From Candidatus Methylomirabilota bacterium (lineage in GTDB: Bacteria > Methylomirabilota > Methylomirabilia > Methylomirabilales > Methylomirabilaceae): a stretch of DNA of 42,518 nucleotides. Both the position numbers and the translations under genes were made by a program. Location: contig JAGWQH010000041.1 in NCBI GenBank assembly GCA_028870115.1, positions 1 to 42,518 of the forward strand, read 5' to 3'. Below the pieces are notes generated by a model that had not been told where the DNA came from, did not search any database, and saw only the letters and a program-made list of their open reading frames with translations. Of the stretch, positions 1-8,515 are shown piece by piece. Numbering within the stretch: the first letter of the stretch is position 1; each line of letters opens with the position of its first letter.

Positions 1-244
1 CCCCCGCGATCAGGACCGACAGCGTATTGCCGGCGGCAATCAGGCCGATCTTGGTGGCATTGCGGAAGGCGGCGGAGGCGCCGACCAGATCGGTGAAGGT
101 ATACTTGGCCCCCACGACGATCGCCTTCGGCTTGCGGGAGGGGGGTGGCTGGAGGCGCAAGGCGACCTGCAGGATCGGCTCGGTCGCGTCACACACGATG
201 GTGATGCCCAGCGGTTTAAACCGGACCTTGCGCGTGCGCGTCAT
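1..244 (-). CDS. sigma-54-dependent activator, N-terminal part (cut by window edge)
   Basis: Reading leftwards from an ATG at 244, the first 81 codons give a short basic N-terminus, then a stretch matching the start of the sigma-54 interaction AAA+ domain: a 'YTFTDLVGASAAFRNA' segment and a strand ending in 'LSVLIAG', just where Walker A (GESGTGKE) should follow; the window ends there. An in-frame TGA lies upstream of 244, so the N-terminal regulatory part is only about 46 residues with no room for a full receiver or PAS domain. An AGGGAGGACGAGG stretch precedes the ATG. It would be an enhancer-binding ATPase that activates sigma-54 promoters. It lies about 170 bp downstream of the molybdoenzyme operon, on the same strand, but is separated from it by a terminator. 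Family assignment is fairly sure; its target is unknown. Confidence 0.65.
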   Translation of the reverse strand, partial: MTRTRKVRFKPLGITIVCDATEPILQVALRLQPPPSRKPKAIVVGAKYTFTDLVGASAAFRNATKIGLIAAGNTLSVLIAG

Positions 245-392
245 CGTCGGTCCATCCTCGTCCTCCCTGGTGGGGTGGGCGGCGCCCGCTCCTCGTGGCC
301 GGGCACTGCTCTCGTCTCACACCTAGCAACTCTTGTTCCAGGTGGAAGGGGGGAGGATAGATGCTAGGGGTAAGGAGTGGACCGACGTAATC

Positions 393-416
393 AAAAAAGG
401 ATCGCTATGCTACCCT
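393..416 (-). terminator. rho-independent terminator of the molybdoenzyme operon
   Basis: Read on the minus strand, AGGGTAGC-ATA-GCGATCCT forms a stem with one A:G mismatch and one G:T pair, followed directly by a run of six T. The stop codon of the chaperone gene (410-412) lies inside the stem. It separates the operon from the truncated sigma-54 activator downstream. Confidence 0.5.
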
Positions 417-1147
417 TGGCTACTGGGAGCGTATGGGCACTGCAGAGAATCATCCCCCATCAGGGTATCGACAACCGGACCGCCGACAGGTACGGGCGAC
501 ACCTGCAGGCGTATCACCTCGGCACGCACCATGGCGCATAGCGATTCTCCTAGGGTGGCGTAGAACGGATGAGGTTTGCATAGGCTCAACTGCGCGGTCA
601 ACGCGTCGATCCACGTCCCCAGATGGTCCTGAACAAACCGCTGCTGAGCCGTGCGGGTGATCTCCATGGGTTCCTGCCACCCCTCTGCTACGGCGTATGC
701 CTCCTTTAAGGTCAGGAGACTCATGAACTCAAGTTCAAGGCCGATATGATCTTCACGATGAGTATCGCCAGTAGTGGGGCACAGTCCGAACGCCAAGTAG
801 AAACCGGCTATATCGGCGAGGCTCGCCGATCGGCCCAGGAGACGCCCGGCATCGCCGTAGGCGGTCTCGTACAAAGGGCAGCGTGCAACCGGGCCAAAGA
901 GGCGGACATGCTCGGGTTCGAGCGTCTCTTCATCCGTACTGAGGAGGAGTCTGTTGGCGTGCTGAAAGGGCTGCTTCACCCCCGTCGGCCATGGACGCGA
1001 ACCGGTCAGCAGCGCGCTCCACCGTGCTTTCAGTTGTTGTACGACGGCGTTGGAAGGGTAGGCGAATCCCAGGGCCAGCGCTTGAAAGGCAACGCTACGG
1101 AACAATGCGGTGGAGACCTGCTTTACCACGCTATAGGTATCCGGCAT
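410..1147 (-). CDS. TorD/NarJ-family molybdoenzyme chaperone
   Basis: A 245-residue, mostly helical protein of the TorD/DmsD/NarJ superfamily, cytoplasmic chaperones that bind the Tat signal peptide or apo-catalytic subunit and hold it until the molybdenum cofactor is loaded. Seen: the family's central signature region with 'EHVRLFGPVARCPLYETAYG' (about residues 80-100), followed by 'DIAGFYLAFGL' and 'DHIGLELEFMSLL', as in chaperones next to type II DMSO reductases. An upstream ATG at 1159 exists, but GGAG lies six bases before the ATG at 1147, so I use the latter. It is the last gene of the operon and most likely matures the large subunit encoded at 3321-6800. Confidence 0.85.
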   Translation of the reverse strand: MPDTYSVVKQVSTALFRSVAFQALALGFAYPSNAVVQQLKARWSALLTGSRPWPTGVKQPFQHANRLLLSTDEETLEPEHVRLFGPVARCPLYETAYGDAGRLLGRSASLADIAGFYLAFGLCPTTGDTHREDHIGLELEFMSLLTLKEAYAVAEGWQEPMEITRTAQQRFVQDHLGTWIDALTAQLSLCKPHPFYATLGESLCAMVRAEVIRLQVSPVPVGGPVVDTLMGDDSLQCPYAPSSQG

Positions 1148-1234
1148 CTTGATCTCCATCTCCTGCTTACAGTCAAAAGATGATCGATCTGAGATCCTCG
1201 ATCTCGGACTCCAGGACCGGCGATTCAGGATGTT

Positions 1235-2092
1235 CTACTTGGCTAATCTGAAAGGGATCCAGGTGGACCATGCCTTGCGTGCTCCGACCTCCCGATTGCC
1301 GCCATCCCACACTGCAAATGCGATGACGGTTTCGTCGCCAGGCTGAAGACGAGGTTGGTTCTCACTCACACCGACCAGCGGATGGGTGATGACGACCCGC
1401 CAGACACCGTCTCTCCACTCACCCTTGCCGTCCGCCTGCTGGTCGGAGTGAACGGTCATCGTGCCCCAACCCTCCGCTATTTGATCGAGAACGGGTGATT
1501 GCTTATGTCGCGAGATCGGGTTGTCAAGACCTAAGGCCCCCGTATACGGTCCAACGTCAATCGCCTTCAGTACCTGGTCGGGGTAGATATCCACCAGGGT
1601 ATTGGGGTAGAGGTCCCGCACTGTCGGCTCGCCTTTATCGACGTCGCGCTGGAACGCCGCCCGCCATTGCCAGATAATCACCCTTCCCCCGGGGTCCCCC
1701 ATCATTGGGCTGGGTAAGGCGTCTTTTCTGTACCGGACCGGCAGCTCGACAGCCACCTGGTCCGCGAACTTATCCGAAACAATACGGTCATTCATTGTAA
1801 GATCTTTCCATTCCAACAGGATCGCGAGCCATTGTCCGTTGTGTGCAGCCTTCACGCTGAGCGATCTGACGGACGCATTGGGATTTTTGGGGATGGCGAT
1901 TACCTGCGGCAGCATAGTGACGTTGACCGCCGGCGCTTGTTTCCAGAATGTTGCCTGGAGATCTGTCAGATGCCCTTGATCTTTCACACGGATCGCTTGA
2001 AGCAGTTCCGCGTCGGAAGGAGAGGCTGCCACCGCGAGGCTCAATGTCAAGACGGCGAATATCAACGGACTGAGGTGATACCGTCTGTTCAT
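1235..2092 (-). CDS. haem-b-binding gamma subunit, ethylbenzene dehydrogenase/NxrC-like
   Basis: Exported protein of about 285 residues. The ATG at 2092 is followed by a basic start and a hydrophobic stretch ending in a signal-peptidase-like site ('AVAASPSDA'). A GTG at 2107, directly after the nxrB-like stop codon, is an alternative start that adds five residues. The mature part matches the gamma subunits of type II DMSO-reductase-family enzymes (ethylbenzene dehydrogenase, chlorate and selenate reductase, nitrite oxidoreductase), which bind one haem b and pass electrons between the Fe-S subunit and periplasmic cytochromes. Supporting features are 'LLEWKD', 'FADQVAVELPVRY' and a late 'VAFAVWDGGNREVGARKAWS'-type ending. 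I did not assign the axial haem ligands. Translationally coupled to the beta subunit. Confidence 0.8.
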   Translation of the reverse strand: MNRRYHLSPLIFAVLTLSLAVAASPSDAELLQAIRVKDQGHLTDLQATFWKQAPAVNVTMLPQVIAIPKNPNASVRSLSVKAAHNGQWLAILLEWKDLTMNDRIVSDKFADQVAVELPVRYRKDALPSPMMGDPGGRVIIWQWRAAFQRDVDKGEPTVRDLYPNTLVDIYPDQVLKAIDVGPYTGALGLDNPISRHKQSPVLDQIAEGWGTMTVHSDQQADGKGEWRDGVWRVVITHPLVGVSENQPRLQPGDETVIAFAVWDGGNREVGARKAWSTWIPFRLAK

Positions 2093-2103
2093 GATCTCCT
2101 CAC

Positions 2104-3231
2104 TCACGAGATATTTGTGCGAAAGGTTTGAAACTGTTCGTCGTAGGCAGCTCGGATGTGAATAGGTTCATTCATCGGTACCCGCGCCACCTCGGTACCC
2201 TTTTCGTCATAGCCGAGCGCGTGGCTGCCCTCGATCTTATAATGGTAGATGATCTCCGGGGTGCTGCCGAAGAGGAGGAGCGCGCCCAGCAGCCTGAGGT
2301 TCTCGGAGGCGCTGCGGTAGGTGGCGATCGCCTCCTCAACGCCCCAGCCGAACATCTGATACAGAAAGGCTGGGGGCACGTGCACCGGGGGGATGTAATA
2401 CACATTGGGCTCCAGGCCGAACTGCGGATAGAGCGGCTTGGCAACCTTCGCCAGATGGATAAGGTAATCCAAGGGGTTATCTTCTCTCGCCTTGTCCGGG
2501 GGTGAGATGAACCCTTGCAGGCGAATCTTGCCGATGCAGGTGATGGCACATTGGGTCTGCCGTCCATTTTCGATGGCCGGATAGCAGCCAATACACTTCT
2601 CCGAGACGCGGGTCATGGAATTGAAATAGACCTTCTTGTAAGGGCAGGCTCTCACGCATTCGCGGTAGCCGCGGCAGCGATACTGGTCCAGCAGCACGAT
2701 CCCATCTTCCTGGCGTTTGTAGATCGACATACGAGGACAGGCGGCCAGACAGGCCGGGTAGGTGCAATGATTGCAGATACGCGGCAGATAGTACAACCAT
2801 TGCATGTGGGGCATCTGCAACCAGGCGCCCTGCGCCATGTTGCCGTAGGAGTCGTCTTCACCTACGTTGGGGTTGGCATAGTCCAGGTCATCAGGCAGAT
2901 ATCCGAGAATACGTTCCCCGCTGGGCGCTGCTTCGAACAGGGTCTGTCCCTGGTAGGGAAACGCTCGCATATCCTGCACGCCCAGCTTCTCGAGAATACG
3001 AACGTCCCATCCCAGCGGGTAGTACCCGTACGGCTTCGTCTCCACGTTGTTCCAGAACATATACTCCTGACCGCGTCCGGGCGTCCAGGTCGTCTTACAG
3101 GCTACCGTGCATGTTTGACACGCAATGCACTTGTTGGTATCCATAATCATGGCAAACTGCTTATGGGGCCTTATCCCCTCATACGGATACTCCATCTCGC
3201 GGCTGATTTGCCAGTTGTATACCTTCGGCAT
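2104..3231 (-). CDS. iron-sulfur beta subunit, NxrB/NarH-like
   Basis: 375 residues with four ferredoxin-type cysteine groups: C35/C38/C41/C45, C153/C156/C161/C165, C186/C192/C196 with Tyr189 where a fourth cysteine would stand, and C213/C216/C228/C232. NarH has Trp at the Tyr189 position and a 3Fe-4S cluster there, so three 4Fe-4S and one 3Fe-4S clusters are expected. The protein would carry electrons from the molybdenum subunit to the haem-b subunit. It has no signal peptide of its own; in this family it is exported by the Tat pathway together with the catalytic subunit. TGGGAGGA precedes the ATG. The segment '[19 protein letters not shown]' and the overall length resemble NxrB of periplasmic nitrite oxidoreductases. 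Second gene of the operon, 89 bp after the large subunit. Confidence 0.9.
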   Translation of the reverse strand: MPKVYNWQISREMEYPYEGIRPHKQFAMIMDTNKCIACQTCTVACKTTWTPGRGQEYMFWNNVETKPYGYYPLGWDVRILEKLGVQDMRAFPYQGQTLFEAAPSGERILGYLPDDLDYANPNVGEDDSYGNMAQGAWLQMPHMQWLYYLPRICNHCTYPACLAACPRMSIYKRQEDGIVLLDQYRCRGYRECVRACPYKKVYFNSMTRVSEKCIGCYPAIENGRQTQCAITCIGKIRLQGFISPPDKAREDNPLDYLIHLAKVAKPLYPQFGLEPNVYYIPPVHVPPAFLYQMFGWGVEEAIATYRSASENLRLLGALLLFGSTPEIIYHYKIEGSHALGYDEKGTEVARVPMNEPIHIRAAYDEQFQTFRTNIS

Positions 3232-3250
3232 CAGAATCCTCCCAGGGGTA

Positions 3251-3297
3251 ACTGCCGGCAGTCAGCTATCAGTGCAAGCGCTATTGCTTGCTGCTGA
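3251..3297. promoter_or_regulatory. intergenic palindrome and nested hairpin between alpha and beta subunit genes
   Basis: ACTGCCGGCAGT (3251-3262) is a perfect 12-bp palindrome. Next to it TCAGC...GCTGA encloses GCAAGC...GCTTGC (3262-3297). It sits in the only sizeable gap between the two enzyme subunit genes and has no T-run, so it is more likely an mRNA stability or processing element than a terminator. Inference only. Confidence 0.35.
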
Positions 3298-3320
3298 AAG
3301 CTGTTGGCTGAATACTGGTG

Positions 3321-6300
3321 TCATGCCTTGGTCAGTCTCACAAACCCGCCCCTCAGGTACTGCTTCACGGTGTCGCTCTCGGTGCTCGGTCGAAGCCCCA
3401 ACGTCACCGGGCGCCATAGCCCTTTACCGCCGAGACCTCCGTCCTCGGCCTTCGTAAATTTTGCGAGCGATTCCCTTGGGGCGCTGGTGACGCAGTGCAC
3501 GTCCACGTTAAATCCTCTGGTGATTTCGTGGGTCCAGGACTTGCGGGAGATCAGCGTGTGGGTCTGGTGCGTGGGTTTGAGCCAGGTCCTCGTGAGGCTC
3601 TGATGGCCGCCGTATCGAAACAGGGCCTGATAGTTGGTCTCGGCGTTCTTCGCAATGCCGTCCGGTCGGGTTTCGTGCGCCTTGACCGAACCCGGCGTCG
3701 CCATGTAGCCATTGAACCACATACGCGTGATGCCTTGTGGGGTGCCCGGGTAGTAGCGCGCACGCGCCAAGAGTCGGGCTACCTTGTACTCTTCCTTTCG
3801 CTTCGGGTCGTTCCAGCCGCGAAAGGGCTGCTCCTCCGGATCGCCGTCGATCCATACATAATCGCCATCGTGAATTCCCATGGCCTTGGCGTCGTCGGGA
3901 TTGATGTCCACATACATCTCGCCGGTGTCGGGCATTCGCTTATCACGCCGGTAGATATCGCCGAAGGGCCCAAAGAGCGCGGCCATAAAGTCGGTGTCGA
4001 TCGGCATGGTGTGAGCCCCGTGGCGGTACTTTGGCGTATGGAACACATGATCCCACCCGCGATCCTTCAACGGGTGTGTCGACGCAAGCAACTGTGCGAC
4101 GGTATAGATCGTATTGCGCATCTGACGGGCGGTGTGGCTCCGATCATCCGGCGTGATCCCCCAGTCCTCCGGTCGCTTAGGCCGAATCGCCGGATGAGGG
4201 GCCGCCGCGATGCTGCAAGGATCGTAGAAGGTGGCCTCTGACGGCTCGCGATGCACGATCAGATTTTCTCCCGCGTCAATGAATTCGGGCTCCGGGCGGT
4301 AGAATTCCAAGCGACCCGTTTTGGTATACCAGGGTTTGGACTCCTGCACCTGTTCAAAGCTGTTGATGCGCGGGTAGGTCCGCGTGTTCAAGAGGGCTGG
4401 AATCCCGACCTTCGCCAGCTTTTCCAACTCTTCGAAGCGATACCCTTTCAGGGGCGCAGACCCGTCGATAATGCGTTGCAGGTAAACCTCGACGCGGTTG
4501 GCGGCGATGAAGTGCCACATCTGTTCAAAGCGGGGATCGCCGGTGAGCCTGCCCAGCTCGCGCGCCACCCCCAGGTAGGTGTCATTGTCGGACACGGTAG
4601 TAAAGGCGCGGCGAGCCGGCGTGCGTGGATAGGCCTGAAGGAACGGATTGGTGTTGGAGGCAGTCATGTCGGGATACTTGAACTCCATCCACGAATCCAC
4701 GCCGTAGACGATATCACTGAACTCGCATGAGGCCGTCCACCACCAATCGTTGTAGACCACCAGCTCGGCGCGCGGCAAGGTGTTGAACGCCACATCGTAA
4801 AAGCCTTTCTGGTTGCCCAGGCTAGAGTTGGAGTTGACCTGCCAGATGCTCTTGGTGGGCGTGGGGAGATGGGCGCCCGTCGTAATCTTTTTGCTCCCCG
4901 CCTTCATGATCCGCTCGCCGTTGGCCCAGTAGTGCATCGATTCAGGCCGAAGGTAGTAACGGGTTATGATCGGGCCCGTGGGATCCAATTGGAGTTGGAA
5001 CGGATCTTCTATTGTCCAGCGACCGATCCCGGACAACAGAGTGTTCTTGTAGTTGCCGGAGAAGCTGCCGATATTCCCCCCATGGCGACCCAGGCTGCCT
5101 GCCAGCGCAAGAACCAGAAAAATGGCCCGATCTTTGTTGTCGTTATTCCAGAACTGGTTGGGTCCCATGCCGCAGGCGATGAGTGTTTTGCCGCCGCTGG
5201 CGGCGATGTCGCGCGCTAACGTCAGAATCGCATCTTTCGGCGCCCACGTGAGCCGGCTGCAGAGCTCCGGGGTCATGTTGGCATTGAGGTACTCCTGGAT
5301 CAGATCAAATACCGGTCTCGCTACGACCTTTTGGCCGTCGGCCAACGTCACATCGAAGCTTCCCGAGAGGGCCGGATCGATCCCCAGCTTGGTGAAGTGC
5401 GCGCCAAGATCGTCGTGGCCCACGGCCACAGGACGATTGGCGCGCGCATCCCACATGGCGAAATCGGCCAAATCGTGTGCCAGATACTCCGGCACCTGCA
5501 CACCGTTTTGTTGTGGGGTGGGCGGAGGGATTTTCCCCTTGGGCACCATCTGGGTCCAGTTTTGCCAGGCCTTCTCTTGATACCCCGGGAAAAGATCTTT
5601 GGCTGCGAGGCGCTGCAACGTATCCATTCGGATCAACGTAGGCAGATCGGTGAACCGCTTGACGAAGTCGGCGTCGTAGCGCTTCTCCGCTATTATTACC
5701 TGGGCAAGACCCAGGGCGAAGGCTGGATCTGTGCCCGGTCGAATAACCACCACGTTGTCGCATTTACTGGCGGTGGCGGAGTACTCGACGGTCACGGTCA
5801 CGATTTTGACGCCTTTAAGCCGCGCCTCTGTCATCCAGTGACTGTCGGGCATCTTGGTGGTGATCCAGTTCATTCCCCATATCACCGCCAGCTTGGCGTT
5901 TTCGACGTCAAACAGCTCGAAGTCATTCGTCTGATCACCGGTGACCATCGGATGCCCCGGCGGGAGGTCGGTGTGAAACGAATAGGAATCCCATGCGCCG
6001 GCCCCTTTGGCCTCCTGGGGACCGACTTCCCGGATGTGGTGGTCCAGGAGCGCCATGCTGTTCCCCATCCGGAATGCTCCAAAGATTCGTACGGCCCCTT
6101 GCTGGGCCATTCCTCCGCGAAATTTCATGACGCGGGTTCCGGCCCCGCCCACTTGCTCAACCATATCCGGGTCGTAACCCTGGGCAAGCAGGTACGCCTT
6201 GCCCTGCTCACCGGAATAGGTTCTCGCGATGTTATACAGCGCCTTGGCATGGTAGGCGTAGGCTTCCTCGTGCGAGACCCGGACCCAGTGATCCCAGCCT

Positions 6301-6800
6301 CGCTGCATCAGATCCCTCGGCGCCGCCCCGGTCATCGGATCGCGCGGAAACCCCTTGTCTACCCACTCCTTGAACCCGCGGCGGATGAAGGCCCCATCGA
6401 TGCGGCGGTCGCCATACAAGCGACGGGCCAGGACCAAGCCCTTCTGGCAGCAGCGCGGGTCCCAGCGATGACTGGTCTTGTTCCCATACAGATCAGTGGC
6501 CTTGCCGTAGCCGTAGGTAGGCTCGATCCGGACCAGGACGTTGTTTTTGACAAAGCCGTTGAGGAGGCAGTTGTGCGTGTCGTTGGGACAGCAGAGAAAG
6601 ACAAAGGTCTTATCGGTGCGGAAGATGTCGCGGTAGATCCGCTCCCAGTCGCGGTTGGGATACGCGGCCAGGGGATTGGGCACCGACACCGGGGCCAGAT
6701 AACGGTACTGCGCAAACAGATCCTCAGGAATCAATACCGCGCCGAGTCCGGCCATACCAGCCAGCTTGAGAAAGCCGCGCCGAGAAAGTCTGCGTCTCAT
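3321..6800 (-). CDS. molybdopterin catalytic subunit, NxrA/NarG-like (type II DMSO reductase family), Tat-exported
   Basis: About 1159 residues, as expected for NxrA/NarG-type catalytic subunits. The start is ATG 6800, with AAGGAG six bases upstream; a GTG at 6806 overlaps that site. A twin-arginine signal (SRRGFLK) and hydrophobic stretch end near 'LFAQ', so the enzyme faces the periplasm. An N-terminal Fe-S motif lies at about residues 70-118 ('CCPNDTHNC' and a later CC pair). 'HTDLPPGHP' (Asp about 278) aligns with the molybdenum-ligand Asp222 region of E. coli NarG, which makes this type II. The 'EPTYGYGKATDLYGN' and 'HRWDPR.CQKG' stretches resemble periplasmic nitrite oxidoreductases more than membrane NarG. 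A bis-MGD cofactor binding C-terminal domain is present. The substrate (nitrite, nitrate, chlorate or another oxyanion or hydrocarbon) cannot be decided from sequence alone. First gene of a sigma-54-type operon. Confidence 0.9.
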   Translation of the reverse strand: MRRRLSRRGFLKLAGMAGLGAVLIPEDLFAQYRYLAPVSVPNPLAAYPNRDWERIYRDIFRTDKTFVFLCCPNDTHNCLLNGFVKNNVLVRIEPTYGYGKATDLYGNKTSHRWDPRCCQKGLVLARRLYGDRRIDGAFIRRGFKEWVDKGFPRDPMTGAAPRDLMQRGWDHWVRVSHEEAYAYHAKALYNIARTYSGEQGKAYLLAQGYDPDMVEQVGGAGTRVMKFRGGMAQQGAVRIFGAFRMGNSMALLDHHIREVGPQEAKGAGAWDSYSFHTDLPPGHPMVTGDQTNDFELFDVENAKLAVIWGMNWITTKMPDSHWMTEARLKGVKIVTVTVEYSATASKCDNVVVIRPGTDPAFALGLAQVIIAEKRYDADFVKRFTDLPTLIRMDTLQRLAAKDLFPGYQEKAWQNWTQMVPKGKIPPPTPQQNGVQVPEYLAHDLADFAMWDARANRPVAVGHDDLGAHFTKLGIDPALSGSFDVTLADGQKVVARPVFDLIQEYLNANMTPELCSRLTWAPKDAILTLARDIAASGGKTLIACGMGPNQFWNNDNKDRAIFLVLALAGSLGRHGGNIGSFSGNYKNTLLSGIGRWTIEDPFQLQLDPTGPIITRYYLRPESMHYWANGERIMKAGSKKITTGAHLPTPTKSIWQVNSNSSLGNQKGFYDVAFNTLPRAELVVYNDWWWTASCEFSDIVYGVDSWMEFKYPDMTASNTNPFLQAYPRTPARRAFTTVSDNDTYLGVARELGRLTGDPRFEQMWHFIAANRVEVYLQRIIDGSAPLKGYRFEELEKLAKVGIPALLNTRTYPRINSFEQVQESKPWYTKTGRLEFYRPEPEFIDAGENLIVHREPSEATFYDPCSIAAAPHPAIRPKRPEDWGITPDDRSHTARQMRNTIYTVAQLLASTHPLKDRGWDHVFHTPKYRHGAHTMPIDTDFMAALFGPFGDIYRRDKRMPDTGEMYVDINPDDAKAMGIHDGDYVWIDGDPEEQPFRGWNDPKRKEEYKVARLLARARYYPGTPQGITRMWFNGYMATPGSVKAHETRPDGIAKNAETNYQALFRYGGHQSLTRTWLKPTHQTHTLISRKSWTHEITRGFNVDVHCVTSAPRESLAKFTKAEDGGLGGKGLWRPVTLGLRPSTESDTVKQYLRGGFVRLTKA

Positions 6801-6830
6801 GGCCACCTCCTTGTTTGGTAATTTGAGGTC

Positions 6831-6846
6831 AGCAATCGCCGTGCCA
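6831..6846 (-). promoter_or_regulatory. sigma-54 (-24/-12) promoter of the molybdoenzyme operon
   Basis: On the minus strand TGGCACG-GCGA-TTGCT matches the sigma-54 consensus TGGCACG-N4-TTGCW at every defined base. The predicted transcription start near 6820 is about 20 bases before the large-subunit ATG at 6800. An NtrC-type activator gene lies on the other side of the same intergenic region. Confidence 0.8.
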
Positions 6847-6955
6847 CAACCGGCTCTGGACGGCCTCCATCGGGAGATCGCCCGCCCGAGAGGCTTTCGA
6901 GTGATTATCCGGCTACGGGACGGCTGCTAGGAGCATGGCTAACAGCAATGAGTAA

Positions 6956-6973
6956 TGGGGCGGCACCTCCCCA
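6956..6973. promoter_or_regulatory. upstream activator site, dyad 1
   Basis: TGGGG-N8-CCCCA followed by CAT. An identical layout recurs at 7021. The centre is about 145 bp upstream of the predicted sigma-54 start, the usual distance for an enhancer-binding activator. Probably bound by the NtrC-type regulator encoded at 8516-9892; this link is inferred from position. Confidence 0.6.
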
Positions 6974-7020
6974 CATTTAAGGAGCTGCCTGTAACTTATT
7001 AAGATCTAACCGGTGTATGC

Positions 7021-7038
7021 TGGGGTTGTGATGCCCCA
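7021..7038. promoter_or_regulatory. upstream activator site, dyad 2
   Basis: TGGGG-N8-CCCCA followed by CAT, the same half-sites, spacing and 3' flank as the dyad at 6956-6973. The two centres are 65 bp apart (about six helical turns). Paired sites of this kind are typical for NtrC-family oligomers. Confidence 0.6.
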
Positions 7039-7120
7039 CATAACTCACAAAAGTCCCAGTTCTTCAAGCAACCAGATGGGATGGATCGGGTTCGCTAAGG
7101 AGGAAGGCGTAGCATAGAAG

Positions 7121-7150
7121 TTGACCAGCCTCTTTTGAAGAGATTAGAAT
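7121..7150 (+). promoter_or_regulatory. sigma-70-type promoter of the two-component genes
   Basis: TTGACC, an 18-base spacer and TAGAAT, five of six matches at each element. Transcription would start near 7157, just before the histidine kinase gene. The dyad at 7021-7038 lies about 85 bp upstream of the -35 box, so the regulator might also influence its own gene. Confidence 0.55.
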
Positions 7151-7173
7151 ACTACTGATTCAGCACTCGTATC

Positions 7174-8496
7174 ATGGGAGTCATCGCGGAGACAAAAGAA
7201 ACGCCAATGAAAGCAAACGATAGCATTCTTGGTCTCTTGACGCGAAGCCATCCGCCCTCTCCGATTTACGATTTCGCGGCCCTCCGAGTTGCGGCCATCA
7301 TTGCGAGCTACGGATGGCTCTCGTTGACCCCTCTTTCCCAACCCCAGCGAGGTACGGTTACCCTCTTACTGTACGCCTTCACACTATACTGCATCCTTCT
7401 GTACGCCTGGATTGTAACCCACCAGGAGCAGATGAGGCGACTCAACCTCCTGGTCCTGGTGATCGATCTGGGTTTTTCCCTGGTCCTGATTCGACTGACC
7501 GGCGGTGTCGAGAGTCCTTTTTTTCTGGCGCTCTATTTGATCGCCGCCCTGCAGGCCTACTATTATGGCCTCCGGCGCGGCGTTGCGGTGCTGGTCTCAT
7601 CCTCCTGTTTATACGTGATGACTATCTGGCCTACCTGGCAGCCGACCTCCGCCAGCATCGTCTCTCTACGGTTGGGCTTCATCATTCTGGTGGTGGTGCC
7701 TCTCGTGATCCTCTCCGAACGGGAGCGGCGGGGGCGACGCGAGCTGGAAGCCGTTAATCGCGAGCTGGAGGAAGACGTGACCAGGCGCGTCGCCCTGGAG
7801 CGACAGGTGCGCCAGGCCGAGAAGTTGAGTGCCTTGGGAACTCTTTCAGCGGGTCTCGCGCACGAGATCAATAATCCTCTTGGGATTATCACCTCCCGCG
7901 TCGAATTGGCCCTGATGGATGCGCATGAAACGGAAGTTCCGAAGCAGTTTATTGATGACCTGAAGGTGATCGAGAAGCATGCGCAGCGGGCGGCTCGCGT
8001 GGCGCGAGGGCTGTTGTCCTTCTCCCGGCCTGCCACCGGGCAATTGCTGCCCCTGGACCTGAATGGGGTCATCGAGGAGACCCTGCTGCTGATCGAGGGG
8101 CAACTTGAAAAGGAACAGATCGTTCTGGAGCGGCGCCTCGCTCCTTCACTGCCGAAGGTGATGGGGAACGTCAGCCAACTGGAGGAGGTGCTGCTCAATC
8201 TGTTCACAAATGCTCGCGACGCGATGACCGCGGGCGGTCGCATCCGCGTGGAGAGCCGCTTAGCGGCAGACGAGGCAAGCGTGCAGATTCTGATCGCTGA
8301 TACCGGAGAGGGAATCCCCGATGTGCTTGTCCAGCAGATCTTTGACCCATTCTTCACCACGAAGAAGACCGGTACAGGGTTGGGCCTCTCGATCAGCTAC
8401 GGAATTGTCAAAGAGCACAGGGGGAGATTGGATGTCCATAGCGAGGCGGGGAAAGGGGCCACCTTTATCATGACGTTGCCGGCGGGGGACGTGTGA
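7174..8496 (+). CDS. membrane sensor histidine kinase (NtrB-type)
   Basis: 440 residues. The N-terminal third (about 35-180) holds five to six hydrophobic segments with short loops, so sensing is probably in or at the membrane; there is no large periplasmic domain. A linker helix (about 181-215) leads to the HisKA domain with the phospho-acceptor in 'LAHEINNPLG' (His230). The HATPase domain has the N box 'NLFTNARDAM' (Asn346), G1 'DTGEGIP' (376-382), F box 'FDPFFTTK' and G2 'GTGLGLS' (400-406). It would phosphorylate the regulator encoded directly downstream (19-bp gap). ATG 7174 has no clear ribosome site; ATG 7207 is an alternative start. Divergent from the molybdoenzyme operon, suggesting it senses a signal for that enzyme, e.g. 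substrate or redox state. Confidence 0.9.
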   Translation: MGVIAETKETPMKANDSILGLLTRSHPPSPIYDFAALRVAAIIASYGWLSLTPLSQPQRGTVTLLLYAFTLYCILLYAWIVTHQEQMRRLNLLVLVIDLGFSLVLIRLTGGVESPFFLALYLIAALQAYYYGLRRGVAVLVSSSCLYVMTIWPTWQPTSASIVSLRLGFIILVVVPLVILSERERRGRRELEAVNRELEEDVTRRVALERQVRQAEKLSALGTLSAGLAHEINNPLGIITSRVELALMDAHETEVPKQFIDDLKVIEKHAQRAARVARGLLSFSRPATGQLLPLDLNGVIEETLLLIEGQLEKEQIVLERRLAPSLPKVMGNVSQLEEVLLNLFTNARDAMTAGGRIRVESRLAADEASVQILIADTGEGIPDVLVQQIFDPFFTTKKTGTGLGLSISYGIVKEHRGRLDVHSEAGKGATFIMTLPAGDV

Positions 8497-8515
8497 GGAT
8501 GAGAGAAAGGACAGG

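Noticed and set aside
5331-6821. Plus-strand open frame of 496 codons across the large-subunit gene
   Set aside because: It lies wholly antisense to a clearly coding molybdoenzyme gene in GC-rich DNA; its translation shows no domain and is a typical shadow.
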